Source of the DNA: Bacteroidia bacterium
GTDB lineage: Bacteria; Bacteroidota; Bacteroidia; 2-12-FULL-35-15
Direction of reading: 5' to 3'
NCBI GenBank assembly: GCA_030654175.1
Contig: JAURXZ010000030.1
Location: 124,001-188,000 of the forward strand
Length of the DNA: 64,000 nt
In this document: positions 43,118-56,169 of the stretch, in pieces
Layout of the letters: each line of letters opens with the position of its first letter
Numbering within the stretch: position 1 is the first letter of the stretch
The notes under the pieces: generated by a model
Told to the model about the DNA's origin: nothing
What the model saw: only the letters and a program-made list of their open reading frames with translations
The model's database searches: none
Position numbers and translations under genes: made by a program

Positions 43118-45836
43118 TACTCTTGAAGGAAGAGCGCTTGCTATTGTTGGTGCAATAACCATTTATGAGTCAAAAATATATACACCCATCGGTTGCGGTA
43201 GCCCGGCACTTCCCGGTCCGTTAAAACCAAATTTAGCTTCATTAGCTTGTTGGACAATATTTTCAGCTAATGGGCTTATTGAAAACACTGCACCATTTGC
43301 CACTTCAATAGGTGATGTTGGAAACAATAATATAGGTGCAATTACAGGTTGGACTCCAGCTATGGTAACAGGTACACTTCACAATATTTTTCCTGATGCT
43401 GCTACAGATACAGCAGCAGTTCATTTGACAAGTCTCTACAATGAGATATATGCTTTACCAGTAGATATCACTTTAACAGAACCAACATTATTAGGACATA
43501 ACCTCGTTCTTACCCCTCATGTTTACAGCATGGGTGCAGCAGGTTTTATAACAGATACACTTATTCTAAACGCATTAGGTAATCCAAATGCAGTATTTGT
43601 TATCAAAATTATGGTAGGAGGTCTTGACACATACGCAGGTTCAGCAATTAAATTAATAAATGGAGCACAGTCGCAAAATGTTTTTTGGATGATCGCAGCA
43701 GGTGATGTACTTTTAAACGATAATGTTACTTTCCGGGGAAATATTATTACTGAGGCTGGAGCTATCAACATGAGGTATACAAATGTTGATTTAGATGGAA
43801 GAGCATTTACAAAGGTTGGCGCTATTAGAGCACAAGATTTAACTGCTATAATGCCTCCGGGTTGTGGTTCTTCTCCAGTAGTTGTTACAGATCCAATCAA
43901 TGATACGGTTTGTTTTGGCGACACTGCAAGTTTTTCAGTTACTGCAACAGGAACAAATCTTACTTATCAATGGATGGACGGAAATACACCATTGGTAAAC
44001 GGAGCAAATATTTCAGGTGCAGATTCTGCAACACTTTATATTTTCCCGACAAGTTTTTCTGATACATCTTCATTCTACAATGTTATTGTAACTGGGGACC
44101 TTATGCCGACTGATACTTCATCATTTGTTTCATTAACAGTAAACACATCACCTGTTATTATAATGGAACCTACTGATCAAGTACCATGTGCAGGAAGTAC
44201 CGCAACATTTTCAGTTGTAGCAACAGGATCAGGTCTTACCTACCAATGGAGAAAAGGAAATATAAACTTAAGTGATATTGGAAATATTATAGGATCAGAT
44301 TCTACTACACTTGTTATTAGCAATGTAAGTTTATTAGATACTGCATATAACTATAATGTTGTTGTATCGGGAACATGCTCACCTAACGACATTTCATTAA
44401 ATGTTAAATTAGATGTTAACCCTTCACCTGTTATAATAATGCAACCCTCTACTCAGACAGTTTGCGAAGGAGATTCTACAGGTTTTGTTGTTGTTGCAAC
44501 AGGAACTGCTCTTACTTACCAATGGAGAAAAGGATTAACAGACATTTTTGGAGCAACCAATGATACTCTTACAATTGATCCTGCAAGTATTGCAGATATC
44601 GCTTCTGACTATAATGTTGTTATAACAGGAGCTTGTTTACCAGGTGTAACATCATTAAGTGTTTCGTTAAATGTTAATACAGCACCGGTAATTACTTTAC
44701 AACCAACTGACACAACAGTATGTGCCGGAGATACAGTGACATTCACAGTTGCTGCAACAGGTACAGGTCTTACTTACCAATGGAGAAAAGGAATTATCAA
44801 CTTAGCAAACATCGGCAATATTTCAGGCGCAGATTCTTCTACATTAGTTATTAATGGTGCAAACGTATCTGACTCTGCATCAAACTATAACGTAGTAGTT
44901 ACAGGAACATGTTTACCAAATGCAATGTCAATGAATGTTACTTTGACCGTGAATCCTATACCAGTTGCAGTTGCAAGTAGTAACTCTCCAATTTGTGAAG
45001 GTTCTTCATTAAGCATTACAGCACAAACATTGACAGGAGCAACATATAGCTGGTCAGGTCCGAATGGTTACAACTCTTCCACTCAGGATTCAGTGATCAC
45101 TTCAGCAACTGTTGCAAACAGTGGAACTTATATATTAACTGTTACCAAAGATGGTTGTTCGGATACCTCATCAACTGTAGTTGCTGTAAACGTTTGCTTC
45201 ACTGATCTAAGTGTTGTTAAAACAGCAAGCAACATGAGTCCGTTTATTGGAAGAACAATTGTATTTACAATTGTTGCAACAAATAATGGTACTGATAATG
45301 GAACCGGAGTAGAGGTTAATGATATATTACAAAATGGATATACATATGTTTCATCAACATTAACAGCAGGAACTTATGATCCTTCCACAGGGGTTTGGAC
45401 AATAGACTCACTGAATAATGGTGCATCAGAAACATTAATGATAACTGTTACAGTTAATGCAGAAGGAAATTATGTTAACACTGCAATAATATACGGAACT
45501 GAAACAGATTTAAACATGGCTAATAATAATTCGTCTATTGAACCAATTCCAACAGATTTCTTTATACCAGAAGGCTTCTCTCCAAATGGTGATGGAATAA
45601 ATGATGTATTTGTGATCAGAGGAATTTTAAACTTCCCGGAAAACACCTTTGTGATCTTCAATCGTTGGGGAAATAAAGTGTACGAAACAAGTTCTTACAA
45701 AAACACATGGGATGGTAAAACAACATTAGGATTAAGAGTTGGAGGCGATGAATTGCCAATAGGTACTTATTTCTATGTACTTGATTTAAAAGATGGATCA
45801 GATGTTTTTAAAGGAACAATTTATCTTAACAGATAA
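43110..45836 (+). CDS. Adhesin-like protein (DUF3494, Ig-like, DUF11, T9SS type B sorting), 5' truncated
   Basis: 908 residues from an improbable GTG. The first ~25 residues ([16 protein letters not shown]) are the tail of one DUF3494 domain; a complete DUF3494 follows (about 36-250). Then come four Ig-like repeats (TYQWRKG ... YNVVVTGTC), a PKD/Ig-like domain, a DUF11 repeat (about 697-810) and a T9SS type B C-terminal domain ([22 protein letters not shown] ... FKGTIYLNR). No signal peptide, promoter or ribosome site is present, so it cannot be exported as it stands. It looks like a surface adhesin that has lost its N-terminus at the Hpt junction; it may be a pseudogene. Confidence 0.8.
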   Translation: MNDTLEGRALAIVGAITIYESKIYTPIGCGSPALPGPLKPNLASLACWTIFSANGLIENTAPFATSIGDVGNNNIGAITGWTPAMVTGTLHNIFPDAATDTAAVHLTSLYNEIYALPVDITLTEPTLLGHNLVLTPHVYSMGAAGFITDTLILNALGNPNAVFVIKIMVGGLDTYAGSAIKLINGAQSQNVFWMIAAGDVLLNDNVTFRGNIITEAGAINMRYTNVDLDGRAFTKVGAIRAQDLTAIMPPGCGSSPVVVTDPINDTVCFGDTASFSVTATGTNLTYQWMDGNTPLVNGANISGADSATLYIFPTSFSDTSSFYNVIVTGDLMPTDTSSFVSLTVNTSPVIIMEPTDQVPCAGSTATFSVVATGSGLTYQWRKGNINLSDIGNIIGSDSTTLVISNVSLLDTAYNYNVVVSGTCSPNDISLNVKLDVNPSPVIIMQPSTQTVCEGDSTGFVVVATGTALTYQWRKGLTDIFGATNDTLTIDPASIADIASDYNVVITGACLPGVTSLSVSLNVNTAPVITLQPTDTTVCAGDTVTFTVAATGTGLTYQWRKGIINLANIGNISGADSSTLVINGANVSDSASNYNVVVTGTCLPNAMSMNVTLTVNPIPVAVASSNSPICEGSSLSITAQTLTGATYSWSGPNGYNSSTQDSVITSATVANSGTYILTVTKDGCSDTSSTVVAVNVCFTDLSVVKTASNMSPFIGRTIVFTIVATNNGTDNGTGVEVNDILQNGYTYVSSTLTAGTYDPSTGVWTIDSLNNGASETLMITVTVNAEGNYVNTAIIYGTETDLNMANNNSSIEPIPTDFFIPEGFSPNGDGINDVFVIRGILNFPENTFVIFNRWGNKVYETSSYKNTWDGKTTLGLRVGGDELPIGTYFYVLDLKDGSDVFKGTIYLNR

Positions 45837-45895
45837 AACAATAATTGCAGAAAATTAATCAAAAAATTAAATCAGGAAATTAAAATATAAATAAA

Positions 45896-46837
45896 ATGAA
45901 AACACTTAAAAAAATAGCAATAGGATTGGTTTTAACTTCAGGGAGTTTTACCATCCAAGCACAGCAAGCTCCAATGTACACTCATTACATGTATAATACA
46001 TTATCTGTTAATCCCGGCTATGCCGGGAGCAGAGATGCTTTAACGGTAACAGCGTTGCACAGATCACAATGGGTTGACTTTAAAGGAGCTCCATTAACTC
46101 AAACATTAACATTGCATGCTCCATTAAAAAACGAGCATATTGGATTAGGCTTATCAGTCTTAAATGATAAAATAGGACCTAATAATAATACCTCAGTAAT
46201 GGCAGATTTTGCATACATCATGAGATTAACACCAAAATCGAAGTTAGCACTTGGTTTAAGTGCTGGTGCGAATATTTGGCAAGCTAATTTGAGCACACTT
46301 GAATTAGATCAACAAAGTGATCCTGTGTTTCAAAACAACATCCAAAATCATGCTACTCCTAATTTCGGTTTTGGAGCTTATTATTCCAGAGAGCGTTTTT
46401 ATGCAGGTGTTTCGGCTCCTAATTTATTACAGAATAATTATTCTGTGGTAACAACAGATGCAGGAACAACATTAAAAGGGAAAGAACAAAGACACTTCTT
46501 TCTTATCGCAGGTACATTGATTAAATTAACTGACAACCTTGATTTCAAGCCAACAACTTTAGTTAAAGTAACTCCAGCCGCACCAATTCAGGCAGATGTT
46601 ACAGCATCATTTGTAATTATGAAAAAATTATTGGTAGGTGCAATGTATCGCTCAGGTGATGCTGTTGGAGCCTTAGTAGGATTCGACATTACTGATCAAT
46701 TTCATGTTGGTTATTCTTTCGATTGGTCTTATGGTTTACAAACATCTAAGTATAACAAAGGAAGTCATGAAATTGTATTAAGATATGATTTTTTAATCTT
46801 TGATAAAAAACAGATCCATTCACCAAGAAACTTCTAA
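45896..46837 (+). CDS. PorP/SprF family type IX secretion membrane protein
   Basis: A 313-residue outer-membrane barrel with signal peptide (MKTLKKIAIGLVLTSGSFTIQA) and the family opening QQAPMYTHYMYNTLSVNPGYAGSRDALTVTALHRSQWVDFKGAP. It ends in HEIVLRYDFLIFDKK. PorP/SprF proteins are needed for secretion or anchoring of T9SS substrates with type B C-terminal domains, and often lie right after such a substrate gene, as here. It is followed 32 nt later by an OmpA/PD40 gene. Confidence 0.93.
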   Translation: MKTLKKIAIGLVLTSGSFTIQAQQAPMYTHYMYNTLSVNPGYAGSRDALTVTALHRSQWVDFKGAPLTQTLTLHAPLKNEHIGLGLSVLNDKIGPNNNTSVMADFAYIMRLTPKSKLALGLSAGANIWQANLSTLELDQQSDPVFQNNIQNHATPNFGFGAYYSRERFYAGVSAPNLLQNNYSVVTTDAGTTLKGKEQRHFFLIAGTLIKLTDNLDFKPTTLVKVTPAAPIQADVTASFVIMKKLLVGAMYRSGDAVGALVGFDITDQFHVGYSFDWSYGLQTSKYNKGSHEIVLRYDFLIFDKKQIHSPRNF

Positions 46838-46868
46838 AATTCTTACAAAAATTTAAAAACCTAAAACT

Positions 46869-48848
46869 ATGAAAAAAATATATATTCCCTTAATTGTACT
46901 AATCGGGATGGGCTTTACCGCCACAGCACAAAAAAAATCAAGCAAAGAAAAAAGAGGAGATAAATACGCTTTTAGTTACACTTTTGATAAAGCAATTGAA
47001 TCTTACAATAAAGCTAAAAACCTGACACCTGAAGGACAACGTCATTTGGCTGAAAGTTACGCCAACATGAATCAAAATGTTGAAGCAGAAGCCGCTTATG
47101 CAACATTAGTAGCCAGATCGGAAGGCGTTATACCTGAAGATTATTATAATTATGCTATGATCTTAAAAACCAATAGCAAATATGATGAGGCTAATAAATG
47201 GATGGATAAGTTTAATGAAGCTAAACCAGGTGATTTGCGTGCAAAAGACTATGTTGCTAATAAGGGTTCGTTATCCAAATTATCAACAGATGACGGCAAA
47301 TACAAAGTAGTTCATCTGGATGTAAATTCAGATGCTCAGGATTTTGGAACCAGCTACTATAACAATAAAATTGTTTTTGCATCAAGTGGAGCTAACCCAA
47401 AATTAAATGCAAAAAAATACAATTGGAATGGTAAGCCTTTTTTGAATATGTACGTTTCCGAAGTGGAAAATGGACAAATGAAAACTGCTGAAATTTTCGA
47501 TAAAAATTTGGATGGAAAAATGCACGATGGTCCGGCAAGTTTCGCTAAAGAAGGTGCTTTTATGGCTTTCACCAGAAACAATTATGACCTTAAAAGAAGA
47601 GATCGCGTTGTTCCGGTTCAAATATGTTTTAGCAATTTCAAAGATGGAAAGTGGTCTGATCCTGAGTTTTTTATTCTTAACAGCAAAGACTACTCAGTTG
47701 GTCATCCTAGCTTGACAGCAAATGGTAACACTATGTATTTCACAAGTGATATGCCGGGAGGATTTGGTGGAGCTGATATCTATAGAATTTCGAAAGACGA
47801 TAAAGGTGTATGGGGAAAAGCTGAGAATCTTGGCGATAAAATAAATACCGAAGGAGATGAATTATTTCCTTTTTATGAAGAAAAAAATGGTGTTTTGTTT
47901 TTCTCATCTAACGGACGTTTCGGTTTAGGCGGTTTAGATATCTTTATTTGTGCCACCAATGGTTCTAAATTTGGAAGTGTTCGTAATGCAGGTGCTCCTT
48001 TGAATACGCAATTTGATGATTTTTCTGCGATATCAAATGATCAATTGAGTACAGGATATTTTTCTTCGAACAGAACTGGTGGAAGTGGAGATGATGATAT
48101 TTATTCTGTTGATTATTTGAAATTAGATATCGGTAAAAAAATTGAAGGTCTTGCAAAAGAGAAAAACGAAAGCCCGATCCCTAATACATTTGTAACACTA
48201 TTTGATGATAAAGGAAACGTAATTGATACGTTGACCACCAAAGCAGATGGTGCTTATTCATTTTTAGCGGAAACAGATAAGAATTTCAAATTAACGGGTA
48301 ACAAAGAAAATTTTGAAGAAGGCAGTACAACTGCAAATACTTTTGCTAAAGAATTTGTAGTAAAAGCGGATGTGATTCTTCTTAAAAAAGAAGAAGTTAT
48401 TGCTAAAAAAATTGAAGAAAAAATTCAGGTTGGTGCAGATCTTGGAAAAATATTAGCACTTAATTCTATTTATTTTGACCTAGACAAATATGATCTTCGT
48501 CCGGATGCAGTAATTGAATTAGATAAAATTGTAAAGATAATGAATGAATATCCTGATATGATTGTTGAATTAGGATCCCATACTGATTGTAGAGCAACTA
48601 AAGAATACAACCAGATATTATCTGACAAAAGAGCAAAAGTACCGGCTTGGTATGTTAAAAAAAGAATCAATAACCCGGAACGTATTCACGGTAAAGGTTA
48701 TGGAGAAGAAAAACTAACAAGTGGTTGTGCATGTGAAGGTGAAGTTGTTTCAACCTGTTCTGATGAAGAGTTTCAAAAAGACAGACGTACTGAATTTATC
48801 ATTATAAGAAAAACGATTAAACTTGATGCACCATTATCTGCACAATAA
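46869..48848 (+). CDS. OmpA family protein with TPR, PD40 propeller and carboxypeptidase-like domains
   Basis: A 659-residue protein with a signal peptide (MKKIYIPLIVLIGMGFTATA). TPR-like helices (about 25-135); a PD40/WD40-like beta-propeller (about 155-420, NTMYFTSDMPGGFGGADIYRI, VLFFSSNGRFGLGGLDIFI); a carboxypeptidase-regulatory-like domain (about 425-510); and an OmpA peptidoglycan-binding domain (530 onward, NSIYFDLDKYDLRPDAVIELDKI ... ELGSHTDCRATKEYNQILSDKRA ... DRRTEFIII). Such proteins pair with PorP/SprF and tie the secretion apparatus to peptidoglycan. It is complete and ends the gene pair at a terminator. Confidence 0.93.
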   Translation: MKKIYIPLIVLIGMGFTATAQKKSSKEKRGDKYAFSYTFDKAIESYNKAKNLTPEGQRHLAESYANMNQNVEAEAAYATLVARSEGVIPEDYYNYAMILKTNSKYDEANKWMDKFNEAKPGDLRAKDYVANKGSLSKLSTDDGKYKVVHLDVNSDAQDFGTSYYNNKIVFASSGANPKLNAKKYNWNGKPFLNMYVSEVENGQMKTAEIFDKNLDGKMHDGPASFAKEGAFMAFTRNNYDLKRRDRVVPVQICFSNFKDGKWSDPEFFILNSKDYSVGHPSLTANGNTMYFTSDMPGGFGGADIYRISKDDKGVWGKAENLGDKINTEGDELFPFYEEKNGVLFFSSNGRFGLGGLDIFICATNGSKFGSVRNAGAPLNTQFDDFSAISNDQLSTGYFSSNRTGGSGDDDIYSVDYLKLDIGKKIEGLAKEKNESPIPNTFVTLFDDKGNVIDTLTTKADGAYSFLAETDKNFKLTGNKENFEEGSTTANTFAKEFVVKADVILLKKEEVIAKKIEEKIQVGADLGKILALNSIYFDLDKYDLRPDAVIELDKIVKIMNEYPDMIVELGSHTDCRATKEYNQILSDKRAKVPAWYVKKRINNPERIHGKGYGEEKLTSGCACEGEVVSTCSDEEFQKDRRTEFIIIRKTIKLDAPLSAQ

Positions 48849-48902
48849 TTAAACCGAAACAGAAAATAGTTTCTATAATAGTAAATAATTGAAGACAAAA
48901 AA

Positions 48903-48937
48903 AAGGGCGTTGCTTAATAAGCAGCGCTCTTTTTTTT
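48903..48937 (+). terminator. Rho-independent terminator after the OmpA gene
   Basis: A 12-bp stem with two G-U wobbles (48903-48914 with 48920-48931) is followed by a T run to 48937. It ends the PorP-OmpA transcript and isolates the downstream collagen-like gene. Confidence 0.85.
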
Positions 48938-48954
48938 ATATATAAATCGGTATC

Positions 48955-48992
<38 letters not shown>

Positions 48993-48994
48993 AT

Positions 48995-49060
48995 GTGTGA
49001 ATCATGTAACAAATCAAAAAAGTAATGTAACACCCAAATACACTTCGGTACGCACCTTTG
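48995..49060 (+). promoter_or_regulatory. Seven-copy stress-type promoter, copy E (collagen-like gene)
   Basis: GTGAAT at 48997, TGTAAC at 49005, TGTAAC at 49026 (+21) and CACCTTTG ending at 49060 (+34). The gene starts 97 nt downstream. The GAAA microsatellite lies directly upstream. Confidence 0.87.
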
Positions 49061-49126
49061 TGGCTTAAACATTTATTCGAAAACAATTTCAACTAAAAAG
49101 ATTTTTTTTCTTATTCGAAGGGATAA

Positions 49127-51619
<2,493 letters not shown>

Positions 51620-51724
51620 TTTCAATAGGCATTTATTTTGTGATCCTGAACATGGCAAAAATTTTTATAGGAATTTAGTATTATAGAAAATTGAAAAATT
51701 TAATTGCGAATAAATTCAACATCA

Positions 51725-52261
51725 ATGAGAACTAAAATCAGTATAGTTGCAACCCTATTTCTCTTTCTGATGCCATTTGGCTGGAAGGGCCTGAATGGTT
51801 TGTATGCTCAATCCATCGCAATGGATGTGATCGGTTCGGCAGGTACTTATGTCTCAGCACCGGGAGGTTCCATGGCATGGACAATTGGCGAAGTGACGAT
51901 AGAAACCTATTCCTCATCGAATAATTTTTTCACCCAGGGATTCCATCAACCTGATAAAAAAACCATTGTTACTGAGTGGGATTTTTTTATTCCGGAGGGA
52001 TTTTCCCCCAACGGAGATTATATAAATGATTTTTTTGTTATTAGAGGAATAGATCATTATCCGAACAATACATTTGTTATCTTTAATCGTTGGGGGAATA
52101 AAATATATGAAACGGTTCGATACCAGAATACCTGGGACGGTAGAACAAAAATGGGATTAAGAGTTGGAGGAGATGAATTGCCGGTTGGAACATATTTCTA
52201 TATTCTTGACTTAGGTAATGGAACTCGTGTTTTTAAAGGGACCATTTACTTAAATAGATAA
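51725..52261 (+). CDS. Short T9SS type B-sorted secreted protein
   Basis: I choose ATG at 51725 (178 residues, MRTKISIVATLFLFLMPFGWKGLNGLYA) over an in-frame TTG at 51704. About 55 residues after the signal peptide resemble the small SAGTYVSAPGGSMAWTIGEVTIETYSSSNNFFTQGFHQP unit common before type B domains in Bacteroidota. The remaining ~90 residues are the T9SS type B C-terminal domain, nearly the same as that of the 43110 protein. It has no real passenger domain. It follows the collagen gene by 105 nt. Confidence 0.85.
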   Translation: MRTKISIVATLFLFLMPFGWKGLNGLYAQSIAMDVIGSAGTYVSAPGGSMAWTIGEVTIETYSSSNNFFTQGFHQPDKKTIVTEWDFFIPEGFSPNGDYINDFFVIRGIDHYPNNTFVIFNRWGNKIYETVRYQNTWDGRTKMGLRVGGDELPVGTYFYILDLGNGTRVFKGTIYLNR

Positions 52262-52356
52262 AAAAAACAGAACAACTGACGAATTGTAAATCAGTGGTAA
52301 ATTAAAATTTTCAATGAATGTCCTGATAAATAATCAAGACATTCATTTTCTATAAA

Positions 52357-55300
52357 ATGAGTAAAGCTATTTCAGTTTTAAAAAAAATCTTCAAATTGAT
52401 TTTGTGGGTGGTGATAAGCGTGGTGCTTTTATTCATCCTCGTTGCTGTGCTCATCCAAATTCCTGCTATTCAAACAAAAATCGTTAATGCTGCCACTTCT
52501 TTCATAAGCGATAAAACTCATACCAGAGTCGAATTAAAAAAAATAAACATCTCTTTCCCAAAATCAGTAGTTATTGAAGGACTATATCTCGAAGATATTA
52601 AAAAAGACACTTTATTATATGTTGGAGAACTTAAAGTAAACATCGCATTTAAAGATCTGATCAATAAGAAGATAAATATAAGTTCTTTAGCATTGGAAGA
52701 AGTAAATCTCAATGTAAACCGGATCGAAACCGATACATTGTTCAACTACAGTTTCCTTATTACCGCCTTTAGTGATACTACCAAGGTGGAAAAAGTGGAA
52801 CCCGAAAAAAAATCAACTTGGGCATTCGGGCTTGATAACGTAAACCTGAAAAACATACGATTACATTATGATGATGCTTATGGAGGCATGAATGCCGCAA
52901 TTGATCTAAAACATTTAAATTTAAAAATGGACAAGATCGATCTGGCACAATCAATTTATAGTATTGATGAATTGTTAGTTGAAAGCTTAACAACAAATGT
53001 TCTGATAAAAAAATCGGAAACTAAAGAAGAAAAAAAAACAGAAAGTATTTTGCCAACAATAACCGCAAATAAGATTGAGATAAACAATACCAATTTTACT
53101 TACGGGGATTCTGTTAGCAAGCAATCCCTTATTACATTTATTAATACATTTAAACTAAAAAGTGTATCACTTGATTTGGAGAAGCAAAAAGTAAGCTTAG
53201 AGAAGATCGCTTTATCTAAAAGTGAAATTGCATTCAATCAACAGGATATAGAAGCATCCAAAAATCCAGTTACATCACCTGACACATTAAAGGAACCAAG
53301 TGACTGGAAAGTTTCAGTAAAAAAAATTGATCTTGAAGGTAACTCATTTGCTTATAAGGTTGTAAACAAACCAGAGATACAAAAATCATTTGATGCCGCC
53401 CATCTGGATTATAAACATCTCACTTTGGTTGCTGAAAATTTAAAATATTCTGCAGACAAAACAGAAGCGTCAATAAAAAAACTCACAGCTGAGGACAAAA
53501 AAAATAATTTTAAAATAACAAAATTTGAAACTGATTTTAGTATGGATCAACATTCCATAACAGCAAAAAAACTTAAAATTAAAACCGGAAACTCTTCCAT
53601 AAATGCTGATCTCAGTTTACAATATTCTTCGTTAAGCTCATTAAAGGATTCAATACAATTCATGATCGTGAATGCTGACCTGAAAAAAGTGAGCATACAA
53701 AATTCTGATATTTTGTATTTCAGTCCACAGCTGATCAAACAAGCATTTTTTAAAAGTGGCATGAATACTACAAATGTTTCAGGACTTATTACCGGACCTG
53801 TAAATAACCTAAAAGGGAAAAATGTAGTAATTCAAACGGGGGGTACCACAATTTTAAAAACCGATTTTATCATTGCAGGTTTACCGGATGCTAACGCTGC
53901 GTATTTTAATTTTCCAAATCTTAAAATATATACCGGCAAGAAAGACATTTTAATGATGGCCGGGCCTTCAGTTCCAAAAAGCATTGAACTTCCGGAAAAC
54001 ATAAGTATGCAGATTGCTTTTAAAGGCAAACTTAAAACCTTTGAATCAACAGTGGGCATGAGTAGCAGCTTTGGATCTGCAAATCTTTTTGCAACCATTG
54101 ATAAAAATGAGAACTTTAAAAGCAAAGTAAATATTACAAATTTTGATCTTGGTAGTTTGTTAAAAAACAAAGAGATGTTTGGCCCTGTATCATTAACTGC
54201 TGAAACTAATGGACAAAACTTAGATAAAAACACTATAAAAGCAAAAGTAAACGTTGAAATATCAGAGATATATTTAAATAAATATACTTATCATAACCTC
54301 ACGGTAGATGGCAATATTACCGGTCAACAATTCGATGGAAAAATAAAACTGGATGATGAAAATGCAGCGTTTGATTTTGACGGACTGGTAAACTTAAGTC
54401 CGAACCAGGAAACCTATAAATTCCATTTGAACCTTACAGGGGCCAACCTCCAGAAACTTAATATTACAAAAGAAGATCTGCGCATAGGCCTGACAGCAGA
54501 ATCAAACCTGAAAGGTGGATCGGCTGCTAAATTAAATGGAAATGCCAGGATCAACAATATTATTATTGTTCACGAGGGTAAAAAACATGTCCTGGACTCG
54601 TTTTTAGTAGCCTCGATAAACGAACCCAACAAAAGTGACTTAAAGCTCAGCAGTGCGCTTATTGGCTTAAATTACACGGGAACGCTTTCGCCTGATGCCC
54701 TTCCAAAAGTGCTTATACAATTCATTAACAATTATTTCCCTTTTTCAGATTCTGTCAACCTGAAAAAAGAAACCACAGCGCATAATTTTAATTTTGACAT
54801 TCAACTTCACAATCATCCTATCTTATCGGAAGTCTTTTTACCTGAATTAAAAGAATTTGAGCCCGGATTAATTGAAGGGAGTTTTGACAGCCGGAAAAAC
54901 GAATTGAAATTAACGGCAGCAATGAGGAAAATTGTTTATGGAACTACTGAAATCAGAGACCTCACTATTGATGTGAATTCAGACATAAATGAACTGAATT
55001 ATAAAATCTATTGTAGAAATATTTTAAACTCACAAATCAAATTAGATAATTTAGTTGTGGATGGAAAACTCGCGGATAAAAAAATATTTGCCAACGTATC
55101 TTCAATTGATTCAAGCCAAAACAAAAAACTTTTGATCCGTTCGCAAATTGTAAAAAATGGAGCTAACTATAAACTCACTCTCGATCCTAATGACTTCTAC
55201 CTAATGAACAATCAATGGAACATTGCATTGGATAATTATATTGAATTCGGAAAACAAGGATTTTTGATCCATCACCTTTTCATTAATAAAAATGAAAGTC

Positions 55301-56169
55301 AAATAAATGTTGCTTCTGTACACGACAAATTTAATGATGACCTTAATATAGAAATCAAGAATTTTAAACTAGACAATATTTCCAGAATTATTGAAAAAGA
55401 CAGCAATCTGGTTAAAGGAAATGTTGATGGAAATGTATTGCTTAAAAGAGTTAATAAGAGCTATGGCATAATTGCAGATGCGCAAATAAACAACTTATTT
55501 GTTCGTGAAGTACCTATTGGAAATATATCTATCAAAGCAGAGAACCCAACAGCTGAGAAATTTAATATTGATTTCAAGTTATCCGGCACTGAAAATAATC
55601 TGACAGCAAATGGATATTTTATTCCAAAAGGAGGCAGCAATTCAATTAATATAAAAGCAGAGATCCAATCTCTTTCAATGAAAACTGTTGAGGCCTTTTC
55701 AATGGGGAAAATTAAGGAAGCCTCAGGTAACATTACAGGTAATTTTTTGATAGAAGGTTCATCTGCTTCACCGGAGGTAACAGGCGCATTAACATTCAAC
55801 AATACCTTTATTAAACCGGCAGCATTAAACAACACATTACAACTGAAACATGAAACAATTCAATTGAAAAAAGATGGAATTTATTTTAATTCGTTTACAA
55901 TTTTAGATGAGGACCAACATGAGGCTATAATTGACGGAGAAGTTAAAATGAAAAATTTTAAAGACTTCGTTTTTGCCTTAAATGTAAATACTAAGGATTT
56001 TTTACTTTTCAATACAACTGCTAAAGACAATAAAGAATTTTATGGCAAAATGATCATTGACAGTAAGATAGAAGTAAGTGGACCTATGACACTCCCGGTT
56101 GTAAATGCAAGATTAAAAATGAAAAAAGGTTCAAACTTTACATTTGCGGTGGAGGCCCAAACAGTATAA
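52357..56169 (+). CDS. TamB-like (AsmA-type) protein, C-terminus lost at a junction
   Basis: 1270 residues. One N-terminal membrane helix (about 10-32), then a very long beta-taco body: TRVELKKINISFPKSVVIEGLYLEDIKKDTLLYVGELKVNI, many 'I.A....L......I.G' repeats, and VSGPMTLPVVNARLKMKKGSNFTFAV at the end. In TamB proteins that last pattern is followed by roughly 200-450 further residues including the conserved TamB C-terminal domain. Here the frame ends seven codons later (EAQTV-stop) where another gene's sequence begins in a different frame. TamB bridges the inner and outer membranes for lipid or protein transport; this copy is probably non-functional or altered. Confidence 0.85.
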   Translation: MSKAISVLKKIFKLILWVVISVVLLFILVAVLIQIPAIQTKIVNAATSFISDKTHTRVELKKINISFPKSVVIEGLYLEDIKKDTLLYVGELKVNIAFKDLINKKINISSLALEEVNLNVNRIETDTLFNYSFLITAFSDTTKVEKVEPEKKSTWAFGLDNVNLKNIRLHYDDAYGGMNAAIDLKHLNLKMDKIDLAQSIYSIDELLVESLTTNVLIKKSETKEEKKTESILPTITANKIEINNTNFTYGDSVSKQSLITFINTFKLKSVSLDLEKQKVSLEKIALSKSEIAFNQQDIEASKNPVTSPDTLKEPSDWKVSVKKIDLEGNSFAYKVVNKPEIQKSFDAAHLDYKHLTLVAENLKYSADKTEASIKKLTAEDKKNNFKITKFETDFSMDQHSITAKKLKIKTGNSSINADLSLQYSSLSSLKDSIQFMIVNADLKKVSIQNSDILYFSPQLIKQAFFKSGMNTTNVSGLITGPVNNLKGKNVVIQTGGTTILKTDFIIAGLPDANAAYFNFPNLKIYTGKKDILMMAGPSVPKSIELPENISMQIAFKGKLKTFESTVGMSSSFGSANLFATIDKNENFKSKVNITNFDLGSLLKNKEMFGPVSLTAETNGQNLDKNTIKAKVNVEISEIYLNKYTYHNLTVDGNITGQQFDGKIKLDDENAAFDFDGLVNLSPNQETYKFHLNLTGANLQKLNITKEDLRIGLTAESNLKGGSAAKLNGNARINNIIIVHEGKKHVLDSFLVASINEPNKSDLKLSSALIGLNYTGTLSPDALPKVLIQFINNYFPFSDSVNLKKETTAHNFNFDIQLHNHPILSEVFLPELKEFEPGLIEGSFDSRKNELKLTAAMRKIVYGTTEIRDLTIDVNSDINELNYKIYCRNILNSQIKLDNLVVDGKLADKKIFANVSSIDSSQNKKLLIRSQIVKNGANYKLTLDPNDFYLMNNQWNIALDNYIEFGKQGFLIHHLFINKNESQINVASVHDKFNDDLNIEIKNFKLDNISRIIEKDSNLVKGNVDGNVLLKRVNKSYGIIADAQINNLFVREVPIGNISIKAENPTAEKFNIDFKLSGTENNLTANGYFIPKGGSNSINIKAEIQSLSMKTVEAFSMGKIKEASGNITGNFLIEGSSASPEVTGALTFNNTFIKPAALNNTLQLKHETIQLKKDGIYFNSFTILDEDQHEAIIDGEVKMKNFKDFVFALNVNTKDFLLFNTTAKDNKEFYGKMIIDSKIEVSGPMTLPVVNARLKMKKGSNFTFAVEAQTV

